Source: DAIOEK01 sp036746315
GTDB lineage: Bacteria > Chloroflexota > Anaerolineae > Anaerolineales > Anaerolineaceae
DNA: 34,182 nucleotides
NCBI GenBank assembly: GCA_036746315.1
Contig: DAIOEK010000031.1
Location: forward strand, 1 to 34,182
Direction of reading: 5' to 3'
This document shows positions 14,174 through 22,728 of the stretch, one piece after another. Both the position numbers and the translations under genes were made by a program. The notes under the pieces are model-generated. The model was not told the DNA's origin. It saw only the letters and a program-made list of their open reading frames with translations, and did no database searches. The first letter of the stretch is position 1; every line of letters begins with the position of its first letter.

Positions 14174-15115
14174 ATGACTGCACAGACTGCCGTGAACGGA
14201 AAAGAATTGATAAAGGATTACCGCTCGAACAGCTTGTGGCGGCTCACTTTGCGCCGGATCTTCAAACAGCGTTCAGCTGTGATTGGCATGGTATTGCTGG
14301 GTATATTGGCTTTTGTGGCGATCTTTGCCCCATTGATGACCACTTATCAGCCGGATGAGATCCTGATTGGCAAGGAAGATGTCACCCGCCGCGCTGCGCC
14401 CTGCATCCATTTGTTTGGCTGCCCCGCGGATCAGCCCCAGCACATCATGGGTATTGATGGCAACGTGCGCGATGAATTTACGCGGGTGATTTATGGAACG
14501 CGAATTTCACTCTATGTCGGGTTTTCCACGGTGGCGGTGGCGATCATCATCGGCACCCTGCTGGGGGCGATCGCCGGTTATGCCGGCGGTTGGCTGGATA
14601 ACGTGATCATGCGTGTTTTGGATGTGCTGCTGGCTTTCCCCTCCCTGCTGCTCGCCATTACCATCGTATCCGTGCTGGGAAAGGGTTTGCAAAACGCCCT
14701 GCTGGCGATTGCCATCGTATCGATACCTTCTTATGCCAGGGTGGTGCGCGCCAGCGTATTATCGGTGAAAGAAAATGCTTATGTCTCCGCATCCCGGGCA
14801 TTGGGGGCGAGCCATTTCCATATTTTGATGAATCGCATTCTACCCAATGCCATTCCGCCGTTGATCGTCCGCGGAACGCTGGGGATCGGTACTGCCATTC
14901 TGGATGCTGCGGCACTGTCATTCATCGGTTTGGGCGCCCAGCCTCCGCTGGCAGAGTGGGGTACCATGCTGGGTGCGGAACGCAACCAGGTATTTACTGC
15001 GCCGCATCTGGTCTTTTTCCCGGGGATTGCCATCATGATCACTGTGCTGGCTTTCAACCTTTTGGGTGACGGTCTGCGGGATGCAATCGATCCGCGGCTG
15101 CGCTCGGCAGAATAG
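14174..15115 (+). CDS. Peptide/nickel-type ABC transporter permease, DppC/OppC-like
   Basis: 313 residues, two bases after the stop of the first permease. The N-terminal cytoplasmic part (LWRLTLRRIFKQRSAVIGMVLLG) leads into the first helix, and the periplasmic loop holds HIMGIDGNVRDEFTRVIYGTRISLYVG (in typical DppC: lGTDxxGRDvlsRviyGaRiSL). The EAA loop reads LSVKENAYVSASRALGAS. Together with the DppB-like protein it makes the heterodimeric pore. In the usual GTDxxGRD signature, the G-R is N-V-R here (IDGNVRDEF), a mild deviation. A loop with two Cys (APCIHLFGCPADQP) precedes it. Confidence 0.93.
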   Translation: MTAQTAVNGKELIKDYRSNSLWRLTLRRIFKQRSAVIGMVLLGILAFVAIFAPLMTTYQPDEILIGKEDVTRRAAPCIHLFGCPADQPQHIMGIDGNVRDEFTRVIYGTRISLYVGFSTVAVAIIIGTLLGAIAGYAGGWLDNVIMRVLDVLLAFPSLLLAITIVSVLGKGLQNALLAIAIVSIPSYARVVRASVLSVKENAYVSASRALGASHFHILMNRILPNAIPPLIVRGTLGIGTAILDAAALSFIGLGAQPPLAEWGTMLGAERNQVFTAPHLVFFPGIAIMITVLAFNLLGDGLRDAIDPRLRSAE

Positions 15116-15119
15116 GCAT

Positions 15120-15135
15120 GGAGGTGATCAACGTG
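15120..15135 (+). promoter_or_regulatory. Ribosome binding site deciding a GTG start
   Basis: GGAGGTGATC (15120-15129) is an ideal Shine-Dalgarno, eight bases before GTG 15133. It overlaps the in-frame ATG at 15118, which therefore has no site of its own and is probably not the start. Confidence 0.75.
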
Positions 15136-16179
15136 GAAAATAAAGAACCTTTACTCGATGTTCAAAGTCTCGTCACTTACTATTACACAGATGACGGGGT
15201 GGTAAAAGCTGTCGATAGTGTTGATTTTCAGGTATTTCCCGGTGAGATTCTGGGGCTGGTGGGCGAATCCGGCTGCGGCAAGAGTGTAACTTCCCTGTCG
15301 GTCATGCGCCTGATCGAACCGCCCGGGAAAGTTGTGGGCGGCAAGATCCTCTTCCAGGGAAAGAATCTGCTCGAACTGGATGAGAAGGAAATGGAAAAGA
15401 TCCGCGGAGCGCAGATCTCGATGATCTTCCAGCAGCCGCAGAGTTGTTTGAACCCGGTATTTACGGTGGGCGATCAAATTGTGGAAGTTTTCAAAATCCA
15501 CGGCACCCTGGATAAAAAAGCCGGAAAAGAAAAAGCAGTGGAACTGCTCAACCTGGTTGGCATCCCGGATGCCGAAAAGAAGGCGGATTCGTACCCGCAT
15601 GAAATGTCCGGTGGTCAGGCGCAGCGTGTCATGATCGCCATGGCGCTGGCGCTGAATCCCACCTTGTTGATTGCCGATGAACCCACCACAGCACTGGATG
15701 TCACCATCCAGGCGCAAATTCTTTCCCTGTTGAGTGAACTGCGCGAGAAGTTCAACACTTCCATTATCCTGATCACGCACGACCTGGGTATCATTGCTGA
15801 AATGGCTGACCGGGTGGCGATTATGTATGCCGGGAAGATCGTGGAGCAGGCGGATGTGGACTCACTGTTCAAAAATCCCCTGCACCCTTACACCAGCGGG
15901 TTGATCGCCTCGGTGCCGGTGATGGGTGAGATCAAGGAAACACTGGATGCAATTCCAGGGAATGTGCCCAACTTGATCGACCTGCCCCCGGGATGCCGTT
16001 TTGCTTCACGCTGCCGCGCGAAGGAGCAATATGGACTTTCCATCTGCGACCAACTGGAACCTGCCTTGCTGCCCGCACTCGGAGATGAAAAACATCTCAC
16101 CCGCTGCTGGCTGTATCAGAATGCCGATGGGCATCAGGCGCCGCTGGGAAAAGCTGAAACCACTACGAAGGCTGGATGA
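15133..16179 (+). CDS. Peptide-type ABC transporter ATP-binding protein, DppD/OppD-like
   Basis: 348 residues from GTG 15133. All ABC motifs are intact: Walker A GESGCGKSV, Q-loop in IFQQPQ, signature MSGGQAQRV, Walker B LLIADEPTTALD, and H-loop ITHD. The C-terminal oligopeptide-transporter extension carries the LPPGCRFASRCRAKEQYG...C...C pattern; four Cys in this tail can hold an iron-sulfur cluster in some DppD proteins. It powers import together with the next ATPase. An ATG five codons upstream is possible, but the strong ribosome site supports the GTG. Confidence 0.94.
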   Translation: MENKEPLLDVQSLVTYYYTDDGVVKAVDSVDFQVFPGEILGLVGESGCGKSVTSLSVMRLIEPPGKVVGGKILFQGKNLLELDEKEMEKIRGAQISMIFQQPQSCLNPVFTVGDQIVEVFKIHGTLDKKAGKEKAVELLNLVGIPDAEKKADSYPHEMSGGQAQRVMIAMALALNPTLLIADEPTTALDVTIQAQILSLLSELREKFNTSIILITHDLGIIAEMADRVAIMYAGKIVEQADVDSLFKNPLHPYTSGLIASVPVMGEIKETLDAIPGNVPNLIDLPPGCRFASRCRAKEQYGLSICDQLEPALLPALGDEKHLTRCWLYQNADGHQAPLGKAETTTKAG

Positions 16180-16182
16180 GGG

Positions 16183-17190
16183 ATGGAAACCATGAATGAA
16201 GTTATGAATCCTGAACAAAATCTGGTGGATGTGGTCAACCTGGTGAAATATTATCCGGTGATGGGTGGCGTTTTCAGGCGGGTTGTTGCCCACGTGAAAG
16301 CGGTTGACAATGTTTCATTCAGCATCAAGCGCGGGGAAACGCTGGGGCTGGTGGGTGAATCGGGCTGCGGAAAATCGACCGTCGGTCATACCATGATCCG
16401 TTTGCTGGACCATACCAGCGGCAAGGTGCTGTTCAATGGGGATGATGTGTTTTCGCTCAAGGGCGACGCGCTCAAGCAAATGCGCAAGAACATGCAAATC
16501 ATCTTCCAGGACCCCTATGCATCGCTGGACCCGCGCCTGCCGATCGGCGAGTCGATCGCCGAAGGTCTGAAGATCCACAAGATCGGCAACAACAAGACCC
16601 GCTTCGAGATGGTGATGGAGATCATGAAAAAGGTCGGGCTGGAAGATTACCATGCCACACGCTATCCGCATGAGTTTTCCGGCGGACAGCGTCAGCGCAT
16701 CGGCATTGCCCGCGCCCTGGTGCTGCAGCCGCAATTTCTGGTGCTGGATGAGCCCGTCTCTGCGCTGGATGTATCGGTGCAGGCACAGGTTTTGAATCTA
16801 CTGAAAGAATTACAGCGCGAACTGGGGCTGACCTATTTGTTCATTGCCCACAACCTGGGCGTGGTGGAGCACATCTCCGACCGGGTGGCGGTGATGTACC
16901 TGGGCAAGGTGGTGGAGGTTGCCGGACGTGAAGCCATCTTCAGTCAGCCGCTGCATCCCTACACGCGGGCGTTGCTGTCCGCTATCCCCATGCCAGTGCC
17001 GGGTATGAAAAAGGAGCGCATCATTCTGCAGGGCGATGTTCCCAGCCCGTTGAATCCGCCTTCAGGTTGCCGCTTCCATCCCCGCTGCCCCTGGGCTCGT
17101 CCCGATTGCGCGGATGCGGAACCGGTGTTGCGCGAGCTTGCTCCCGGTCACCAGGTTGCCTGCCACTACGCGGAGAACCTGGAAAAATAA
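16183..17190 (+). CDS. Peptide-type ABC transporter ATP-binding protein, DppF/OppF-like
   Basis: 335 residues, three bases after its partner. The N-terminal VVNLVKYYPVMGGVFRRVVAHVKAVDNVSF contains the insert typical of DppF. Walker A is GESGCGKST, signature FSGGQRQRI, Walker B FLVLDEPVSALD, H-loop IAHN. The tail (PPSGCRFHPRCPWARPDC...ACHY) again carries four Cys. Alternative in-frame ATGs at 16192 and 16204 exist and the start is not decided by a clear ribosome site. It is the last gene of the operon; a terminator follows 29 bases on. Confidence 0.94.
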   Translation: METMNEVMNPEQNLVDVVNLVKYYPVMGGVFRRVVAHVKAVDNVSFSIKRGETLGLVGESGCGKSTVGHTMIRLLDHTSGKVLFNGDDVFSLKGDALKQMRKNMQIIFQDPYASLDPRLPIGESIAEGLKIHKIGNNKTRFEMVMEIMKKVGLEDYHATRYPHEFSGGQRQRIGIARALVLQPQFLVLDEPVSALDVSVQAQVLNLLKELQRELGLTYLFIAHNLGVVEHISDRVAVMYLGKVVEVAGREAIFSQPLHPYTRALLSAIPMPVPGMKKERIILQGDVPSPLNPPSGCRFHPRCPWARPDCADAEPVLRELAPGHQVACHYAENLEK

Positions 17191-17218
17191 TCCAACCGGT
17201 CGCTGATCATTAAATCAA

Positions 17219-17259
17219 AACTGCCCCGCAGGAATTAAATGCGGGGCAGTTATATTTTT
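17219..17259. terminator. Terminator between the peptide operon and the rhomboid gene
   Basis: AACTGCCCCGCA (17219-17230) pairs perfectly with TGCGGGGCAGTT (17240-17251) around a nine-base loop, followed by TATATTTTT. It stands between convergent genes; the A-rich left flank may make it work for both strands. Confidence 0.9.
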
Positions 17260-17265
17260 CCAACG

Positions 17266-18048
17266 CTAAGCTATAAAGCGATAGGCAGCCAGCAGGCTGA
17301 ATACCAGCAGCACCGCCAGGGTGCCGAGCCAGTTCCGTTGATTTTTCCGTCTGTCGCTGACTTCCACGTGGGTTTCAAAGCCTTTTGCCTGCCAGACGGG
17401 TCCGGCAAGGTAACTGAACAAAACGCCGCCCAGCAGTCCGCCGAGATGCCCCCAGTTGTCGATGCGAGGCGTGGATAGGCCGATGATCAGGTTTACCAGG
17501 GCAATGCCGCCGATATTCAGTATGAGGTTCTTGAAATTTTTACCAAAAAATTTTCGGTTCTGCAGGATGAGAATGCCTTCCGCACCCAGCAGCCCAAAGA
17601 TGGCGGTGGACGAACCCAGCGATGGGTTTGCCGAAAAGACAAAGGAAAACACATTGCCGGCAAAGCCTCCGCACAGATAGAGCAACAGGAAACGCAGATG
17701 TCCATAATGCGGCTCGATGGCGGAACCCAGCGAGTACAAAGCATACATATTAATGAGCAGATGAAGGATGGAACCGTGCAGCAGGATGGGGGTGAAGAAT
17801 CTCCAGACCTGCCCCTGCAGGATGAATTCGTTGATCTTGCCGCCCAGCAGGTAGGGGAAATCATAATTGGTGAGATACCCGCTGATGGTTTGAATGGCAA
17901 AAATTGCAATGGTCACTCCCAACAGCCAGCGGGTTACAATGGGCTTGACGACGTGCTGACGTACCTGCAGATATCCGGGCGCTTCCCGGCGGAGTTCAAC
18001 ACTTTCAGGGGTGTTCGGGTCGGAAGGTATCGGATTGTTTTCAGCCAT
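17266..18048 (-). CDS. Rhomboid-family intramembrane serine protease
   Basis: 260 residues with about six helices and a cytosolic N-terminal tail. The catalytic dyad is intact: Ser147 in GSST-AIFG (145-152) and His201 in NWGHLGGLLGG. The supporting WRFFTPILLHG loop (Trp82-Arg83) and HLLINMYAL (His96, Asn100) are in place. Rhomboids cut transmembrane helices near the outer face; the substrate is unknown. It lies 21 bases downstream of gmk on the same strand, so it is probably co-transcribed. Confidence 0.95.
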   Translation of the reverse strand: MAENNPIPSDPNTPESVELRREAPGYLQVRQHVVKPIVTRWLLGVTIAIFAIQTISGYLTNYDFPYLLGGKINEFILQGQVWRFFTPILLHGSILHLLINMYALYSLGSAIEPHYGHLRFLLLYLCGGFAGNVFSFVFSANPSLGSSTAIFGLLGAEGILILQNRKFFGKNFKNLILNIGGIALVNLIIGLSTPRIDNWGHLGGLLGGVLFSYLAGPVWQAKGFETHVEVSDRRKNQRNWLGTLAVLLVFSLLAAYRFIA

Positions 18049-18069
18049 GAGTTTGGAATCCTTGGGAAT

Positions 18070-18696
18070 TTAAATGGAAACGGTGCGTTGATGCACCCGG
18101 TGGTGCTCTGCGTCGATGATCGCCTGGAGCATATCCACTGCGTGATCCAGTTTGCCCGCCGGGTTATGCACGATGTAGTCGAAGATCGGCAGGTATTCCA
18201 TTTCCTGGCGGGTGGTTGCCATACGCAGAGCAATGCTCTCTTCGGTTTCGGTGCCGCGATCTCGAAGGCGATGGATCAGTTCCTGCTCGCTGCAGGGCAG
18301 CAGGAAGATCAATACGGCTTCGGGGAACATCTTGCGATAAGAGGCGGCGCCCTGAACATCCAGCCTGACGATCACATCCTTGTGGCTGGCAAAAGCATCA
18401 CGGACCTGTTTCTTTTCCGCGCCTTTGTATTGATCGTATACCAGAGCATATTCGATCATTTCATCGTGGGCGATCATCCCTTCGAATTGTTCCTTGCTGA
18501 CAAAGAAATAATCCCTGCCTTCCACCTCATGTTCACGCCGCTCGCGGGATGTGGTGGTGACGACAAAATGGAAAGAGGAATCCCTTTCCATCAGGCGCTT
18601 CACGACTGAATCCTTGCCGACACCGGAAGGTCCTGAGATGATGATCATCAGGGGGTTGGGGTCATACAGATCAAATGATAAGGGTTGTTCGGGCAT
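18070..18696 (-). CDS. gmk: Guanylate kinase
   Basis: 208 residues, the usual size. P-loop GPSGVGKDS at 22-30, GMP-binding TTTSRERREHEVEGRDYFFVS, the DVQGAASYRKMFP region and the lid RLRDRGTETEESIALRM are all recognisable. The enzyme turns GMP into GDP with ATP. The P-loop has Asp in place of the usual Ser/Thr after GK (GKDS), seen in some homologues. It is divergent from the fmdB-type gene and probably shares a transcript with the rhomboid gene. Confidence 0.96.
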   Translation of the reverse strand: MPEQPLSFDLYDPNPLMIIISGPSGVGKDSVVKRLMERDSSFHFVVTTTSRERREHEVEGRDYFFVSKEQFEGMIAHDEMIEYALVYDQYKGAEKKQVRDAFASHKDVIVRLDVQGAASYRKMFPEAVLIFLLPCSEQELIHRLRDRGTETEESIALRMATTRQEMEYLPIFDYIVHNPAGKLDHAVDMLQAIIDAEHHRVHQRTVSI

Positions 18697-18737
18697 GAAT
18701 CATCCTGTTCGCGGGGGTTACTTTCCTGGATGTTCTG

Positions 18738-18765
18738 ATTATAATTCGAAAAAGAACAGCGGAGG
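18738..18765. promoter_or_regulatory. Candidate bidirectional -10 and fmdB ribosome site
   Basis: ATTATAAT (18738-18745) is self-complementary and gives TATAAT on both strands, between divergent gmk and the fmdB-like gene. Only a weak -35 (TTACTT, 18718-18723) is seen for the plus strand. GGAGG (18761-18765) sets the ATG at 18770. Confidence 0.4.
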
Positions 18766-18769
18766 ATGT

Positions 18770-19144
18770 ATGCCCGTATATGAATACAAATGTCTGACTT
18801 GCGGAAAACGGTTCTCGAAGTTCCTGAGCTATCAGGAATATGATACTGCCGTGGTAACCTGCGCGCACTGCAACAGCGTGGACGTGCGGCGGCGCATCAA
18901 CAAAATCCGCATTGCGCGTTCCGATGACAACCGGTTGGATCAATTCCCCGATACGGATATTTCGGCGATGGAGGATGATCCGCAGAGCATGGGCAGGATG
19001 ATGCGTAAAATGAGCAACGAAATGGGGGAAAAAATGCCGGAGGAATTCAATGAGGTCGTTTCCCGGCTGGAAAAGGGTGAATCACCCGAGACGATTGAAA
19101 AATCCATGCCCGATCTGGGCGCCGGATTGGACGACGCCGCGTAA
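18770..19144 (+). CDS. FmdB-family zinc ribbon protein
   Basis: 124 residues. MPVYEYKCLTCGKRF...TCAHCNS is the FmdB-type regulatory zinc ribbon (two CxxC pairs). It is followed by a polar, Met/Glu-rich helical tail (MGRMMRKMSNEMGEKMPEEFNEVVSRLEKGE) typical of the longer Chloroflexota and actinobacterial members. The function of such proteins is not settled; a nucleic-acid or protein-binding role is usual guesswork. The ATG is fixed by GGAGG four bases ahead. The frame is open upstream as far as 18551 but overlaps gmk there and lacks similarity. Confidence 0.88.
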   Translation: MPVYEYKCLTCGKRFSKFLSYQEYDTAVVTCAHCNSVDVRRRINKIRIARSDDNRLDQFPDTDISAMEDDPQSMGRMMRKMSNEMGEKMPEEFNEVVSRLEKGESPETIEKSMPDLGAGLDDAA

Positions 19145-19148
19145 GGAA

Positions 19149-20420
19149 TTATTCTGCGGAAAGCGTCTTTTGCAGCTGCTCAAAGGATGACATGCGCGAA
19201 ATGACGTGCAGAAAATCAGCCAGGCTGGCGGAATTTGCGCGTAGTTGACGCACCGCCGGTCCGACCGGGTCCGTTCCGGCAGCCCCGCGCGGAGAATCCG
19301 CGTAGGCGCCGTGAAACGCAAAATAAGCCTGGTTGAGTTTACGGATGACGTAACCGTTCTGCCAGAACAACTGTCTTCGTTCTTCCATGTAGGCTTCCGC
19401 TTCGTCAATCTTTCCCTGCGCCAGAAGTTCATCCGCCGTGATGCGGGTCTGGTGCATCTCCGCCCGAAAGTCGAACTGGGGGGGCTGATCCTCTTCCTGT
19501 TCGGTCTCGGGCGTTTCAGGCTGAATGACCGGCTCCGGTTCGGGGGCGTATTCGGGGTAGTACTTCACGAGCATGGCGTAGCGGATTTCCTTGCCTGCCA
19601 GGTTGGCGGTGGTCTCGTTCATCGTACGCAGTTCGGACGAGGTGTCGTAATTCAATCCAAGCGGGGCAAGCTGCAGGTAATTGTGCGTCCATTCGTGGGC
19701 AATCACTTCGGTCAGCCAGACAATGTCGGATGATTCTTCCACCATGGTGGGGTAGGTGCCCACGCCGCCGATCTGTTCCACCAGGGAAGAGACGTTCATC
19801 TCGCGGCTGACCCGATCTTCCAATGCAATCGCCTGCTCGAGGGTGAGATCCGTCTGCAATGAGATATTGGCATCCTGGCGGATGACATCACGGGGGGAAA
19901 TGATCAGCGCCTGGGGGAGCGGGGTGGCGTGATAACGCACGGGGGGCAGAGGCACGCCCAGCGTGGAAAGCCCCAGATCGGCGATCACACTGGAAAGCTG
20001 GCTTTGCAGGATCGATTCAGCCAGCGGCGCCAGAAAATCCAAACGCCGGTCGATCTGTGCAAGGCGCTCCCTTTGGGCTGCAATGGTCGATTGCGGATTG
20101 GGATCAGCGGGATTCGCATAGGCATCCTGAATTTCGGATGACAACTGTTTCTTCTCGCGGATCAAATCCGTATATTCCAACACCAGACTCTTCTGGACGG
20201 AGGCGGGCAGATATTCCTGCGCGTCGATGATATCCGCCTTGATCTTTTCTGCAATGGCGTTGACCGTCCAGCTGAAATAATTGAATTCTTTTCCACCGGT
20301 GAACAGGTGGACGTGTTCCGCGGAGGTGGAAAAAGACGCAATACTCTGCTGGCTTAGAAGCGCTATTGCCAGCAGAACGATCATGTTTCTGAAAACGTTT
20401 TGAAAAGTCGATGTTCGCAT
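19149..20420 (-). CDS. Secreted or membrane-anchored HEWTH metalloprotease candidate, uncharacterised
   Basis: 423 residues from ATG 20420 (an ATG at 20438 is also in frame). An N-terminal hydrophobic stretch (NMIVLLAIALLSQQSIASFS) suggests export or anchoring. A helical segment follows (about 60-140, Lys/Glu/Gln-rich, possible coiled coil: SEIQDAY...QRERLAQIDRRLDFLAPL). Then WLTEVIAHEWTHNYLQ gives an HExxH zinc motif, and TMNETTANLAGKE about 22 residues later supplies a Glu that could be the third ligand, as in gluzincins. A Pro/Glu-rich hinge (PEYAPEPEPVIQPETPETEQEE) separates a C-terminal helical domain. I do not recognise the family. Its stop is five bases from the convergent fmdB-like gene. 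Confidence 0.7.
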   Translation of the reverse strand: MRTSTFQNVFRNMIVLLAIALLSQQSIASFSTSAEHVHLFTGGKEFNYFSWTVNAIAEKIKADIIDAQEYLPASVQKSLVLEYTDLIREKKQLSSEIQDAYANPADPNPQSTIAAQRERLAQIDRRLDFLAPLAESILQSQLSSVIADLGLSTLGVPLPPVRYHATPLPQALIISPRDVIRQDANISLQTDLTLEQAIALEDRVSREMNVSSLVEQIGGVGTYPTMVEESSDIVWLTEVIAHEWTHNYLQLAPLGLNYDTSSELRTMNETTANLAGKEIRYAMLVKYYPEYAPEPEPVIQPETPETEQEEDQPPQFDFRAEMHQTRITADELLAQGKIDEAEAYMEERRQLFWQNGYVIRKLNQAYFAFHGAYADSPRGAAGTDPVGPAVRQLRANSASLADFLHVISRMSSFEQLQKTLSAE

Positions 20421-20567
20421 ATTTAGACCACAAGACAAGTATGCCAGAAGATGATTAGAGCAAGTTTAAATCCCATGGATGTATACAACCCGCAGGGGAA
20501 ATTGACGTATATAGGTGAGATGGAATTAACAAAAACTTCATATTTATCCGAACTCATTCCGTGAAAA

Positions 20568-20602
20568 GATGATTATAATCATCATCTGGTTAGGTTACCT
20601 AA
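20568..20602 (+). promoter_or_regulatory. Candidate promoter/operator of the MacAB-type operon
   Basis: A 16-base perfect palindrome GATGATTATAATCATC (20568-20583) contains TATAAT (20574-20579). Six bases on, TTAGGT-T-ACCTAA (20590-20602) is another perfect inverted repeat, just past the expected transcription start. No good -35 is visible, which fits a promoter needing help or a regulator overlapping it. The regulator is unknown; nothing in the operon encodes one. Confidence 0.45.
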
Positions 20603-20635
20603 TCAATTAAAGGATAAATAACAAAAGGTGTCATT

Positions 20636-22042
20636 ATGAAAAAGAAGTGGTGGATTGTAATCGCGGCAGTTGTGCTGATTGGGATCGTAGTCTTTGCGGT
20701 ACTGTCTAATCGTGCCAAGACAGCACAGCTGGCATCCAATTATCAAACTGAAAAATTATCCAAGGGTACGTTTACCGCCTCGGTGGGCGCCACCGGCACG
20801 GTTCATTCAAAGCAATCGGTGGTCTTATCCTGGCAAACCAGTGGTACGGTTTCGAGCATCAATGCGGAATTGGATCAGCAGGTTGAAGCCGGCTATGTAC
20901 TTGCCGAGCTGAAGAAAGATTCCATGCCCGCCAGCGTGATCAATGCCTACAGCGAATTGGTCAGCGCGCAAAAAGCCCTGGATGATTTATTACAATCCGA
21001 CCTTCCGGCAGCAGAAGCTTATCAAGCCGTCGCCAATGCGCAGGCGGAGCTAGAAGATGCACAGGACAAGGTTGAAAGTTACGAGTACAAGCGCGGCACG
21101 GCTGAAGATGAACGATATTGGAAATCTCAGGTTGTTCTGGCCCAGCAGCAGGTGGATTGGATGGAAAGACTCTACAAGAAAACCCTGCACCTTTCCCCCG
21201 CCAACCCCAAACGGGCACAGGCGGAAACGAATCTGTACAACGCCCGCCAGAATCTGGATAACAAGCAGGCAACGCTTAACTGGTTCACCAGCACACCTAC
21301 GAATACGGATTACGAAGTGGATATGTCGGCGTATGAAGTTGCCAAACAGAAGCTGGAAGATGCCAAACGGGAATGGGAACGTTTGAAGGACGGTCCGGAC
21401 AAGAATGACATCGCGGCGGCGGAAGCCCGTGTGGCGGCGGCTCAGGCGACCATTAACATGTCCAAGATCGAAGCTCCGTTTGGCGGCACGGTCACCGAAG
21501 TTGTCTCCAAAATCGGCGACAACGTCACAGCGGGGACGGAAGCTTTCCGCATCGACGACCTTTCCAGCCTGCTGATCGACGTGGAGATCAGCGAAGTGGA
21601 TATCAACCAGGTCGGGCTGGGTCAACCGGTGCAGATCACCTTCGATGGAATTTCGGGCAAGACCTATTCCGGTGTTGTTACCGAAGTCGCCCGGGTTGGC
21701 ACAGTATCCAATGGCGTGGTGAATTTCCTGGTGACGATTGAAATGACCGATGCAGACGCAAGTGTACTGCCTCAAATGACTGCCGGAACGACAATCACCA
21801 CCATCGAACTGGAGGACGTTCTGCTCATCCCCAATCGCGCCGTCAGGATGGTGGACAGCAAGCGGGTTATTTTCGTACTGCGTAATGGAGTGCCGACCTC
21901 GGTGGAGATCGGGTTGGGTTCATCCAACGGCACTTACAGTGAATTACGGTCAGGCGATGTCAAGGAAGGCGAATTGGTCATTCTGAACCCCGGCGTGGAA
22001 CTTACTGCCGGGTCCAACGGAATGTTCATGATGGGCAGGTAA
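20636..22042 (+). CDS. HlyD/MacA-type periplasmic adaptor (membrane fusion) protein
   Basis: 468 residues. One N-terminal helix (WWIVIAAVVLIGIVVFAVL) is followed by a lipoyl-like half (VGATGTVHSKQSVVLSWQTSGTV), a long helical hairpin (about 100-270, many Ala/Glu/Gln heptads) and the second lipoyl half (IEAPFGGTVTEVVSKIGDNVTAG). Beta-barrel and membrane-proximal domains follow (VDINQVGLGQPVQITFDG; LIPNRAVRMVDSKRVIFVLR). It would couple the following ABC permease to export of a drug, peptide or lipid. In a monoderm host there would be no TolC-type outer-membrane duct, so the adaptor may act on the cell-wall side only. First gene of the three-gene operon. Confidence 0.9.
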   Translation: MKKKWWIVIAAVVLIGIVVFAVLSNRAKTAQLASNYQTEKLSKGTFTASVGATGTVHSKQSVVLSWQTSGTVSSINAELDQQVEAGYVLAELKKDSMPASVINAYSELVSAQKALDDLLQSDLPAAEAYQAVANAQAELEDAQDKVESYEYKRGTAEDERYWKSQVVLAQQQVDWMERLYKKTLHLSPANPKRAQAETNLYNARQNLDNKQATLNWFTSTPTNTDYEVDMSAYEVAKQKLEDAKREWERLKDGPDKNDIAAAEARVAAAQATINMSKIEAPFGGTVTEVVSKIGDNVTAGTEAFRIDDLSSLLIDVEISEVDINQVGLGQPVQITFDGISGKTYSGVVTEVARVGTVSNGVVNFLVTIEMTDADASVLPQMTAGTTITTIELEDVLLIPNRAVRMVDSKRVIFVLRNGVPTSVEIGLGSSNGTYSELRSGDVKEGELVILNPGVELTAGSNGMFMMGR

Positions 22043-22047
22043 TTTCC

Positions 22048-22728
22048 ATGTCTGATTGTGTCATATCAGCATCCAAGCTGACCAAAATATACAAGATGGG
22101 CGAAGTGGAAGTGAAAGCGCTGGCCGGCGTGGATATCTGCGTGGAGCGCGGCGAGATCATCTCGATCATGGGTCCTTCCGGTTCGGGGAAATCCACATTG
22201 ATGAATATCCTGGGCTGCCTGGATTATCCGACTTCGGGAGAGTATTACCTGGATGGCGAATCCGTGGCGAACCTGCGCGATGACGAACTGGCTTCGATCC
22301 GCAACCGAAAGGTGGGCTTTATTTTTCAGAACTTCAACCTGCTGCCGCGGGCAAGCGCATTGGGGAACGTGGAGTTGCCGATGCGTTATGCCGGTGCCGG
22401 CAAGGATAGAGCCATGCGCGCCCAGGAAGCGCTTGCCCTGGTGGGGCTGTCGGAGCGGATGAAACATCGCCCGGCGGAGCTTTCAGGCGGTCAACAGCAG
22501 CGCGTGGCGATTGCACGCGCCCTGGTGAACGACCCTGCAATTATCATGGCGGATGAACCGACCGGCAACCTGGATTCCAAATCGGGAAAAGAAATTATGG
22601 AATTGTTATTGAAGTTGAACAGTGAACGTGGCACCACGTTGATTATTGTGACCCATGACCAGAATGTGGCGGCGCAAACCAGGCGTGTGATCCGTTTGCG
22701 CGATGGTCTGGTGGAGCCGGAAGCATGA
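22048..22728 (+). CDS. MacB/LolD-type ABC transporter ATP-binding protein
   Basis: 226 residues, five bases after the adaptor gene. Walker A GPSGSGKST, Q-loop GFIFQNFNLLPRASALGNVELP (the LolD/MacB/FtsE-like signature), ABC signature LSGGQQQRVAIARAL, Walker B IIMADEPTGNLDS, H-loop VTHD. These ATPases drive mechanotransmission permeases rather than channel-type export. The stop overlaps the permease start as ATGA (22725-22728). Confidence 0.95.
   Translation: MSDCVISASKLTKIYKMGEVEVKALAGVDICVERGEIISIMGPSGSGKSTLMNILGCLDYPTSGEYYLDGESVANLRDDELASIRNRKVGFIFQNFNLLPRASALGNVELPMRYAGAGKDRAMRAQEALALVGLSERMKHRPAELSGGQQQRVAIARALVNDPAIIMADEPTGNLDSKSGKEIMELLLKLNSERGTTLIIVTHDQNVAAQTRRVIRLRDGLVEPEA

Noticed and set aside
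15118..15132. ATG at 15118 as the start of the DppD-like ATPase
   Set aside because: It overlaps the ideal Shine-Dalgarno that serves GTG 15133 and has none of its own.
20590..20602. Definite DtxR/IdeR or IscR-type operator
   Set aside because: TTAGGT-T-ACCTAA shares the TTAGG/CCTAA ends with iron boxes, but the spacing is much shorter than the 19-base consensus. It is kept only as an unassigned inverted repeat.
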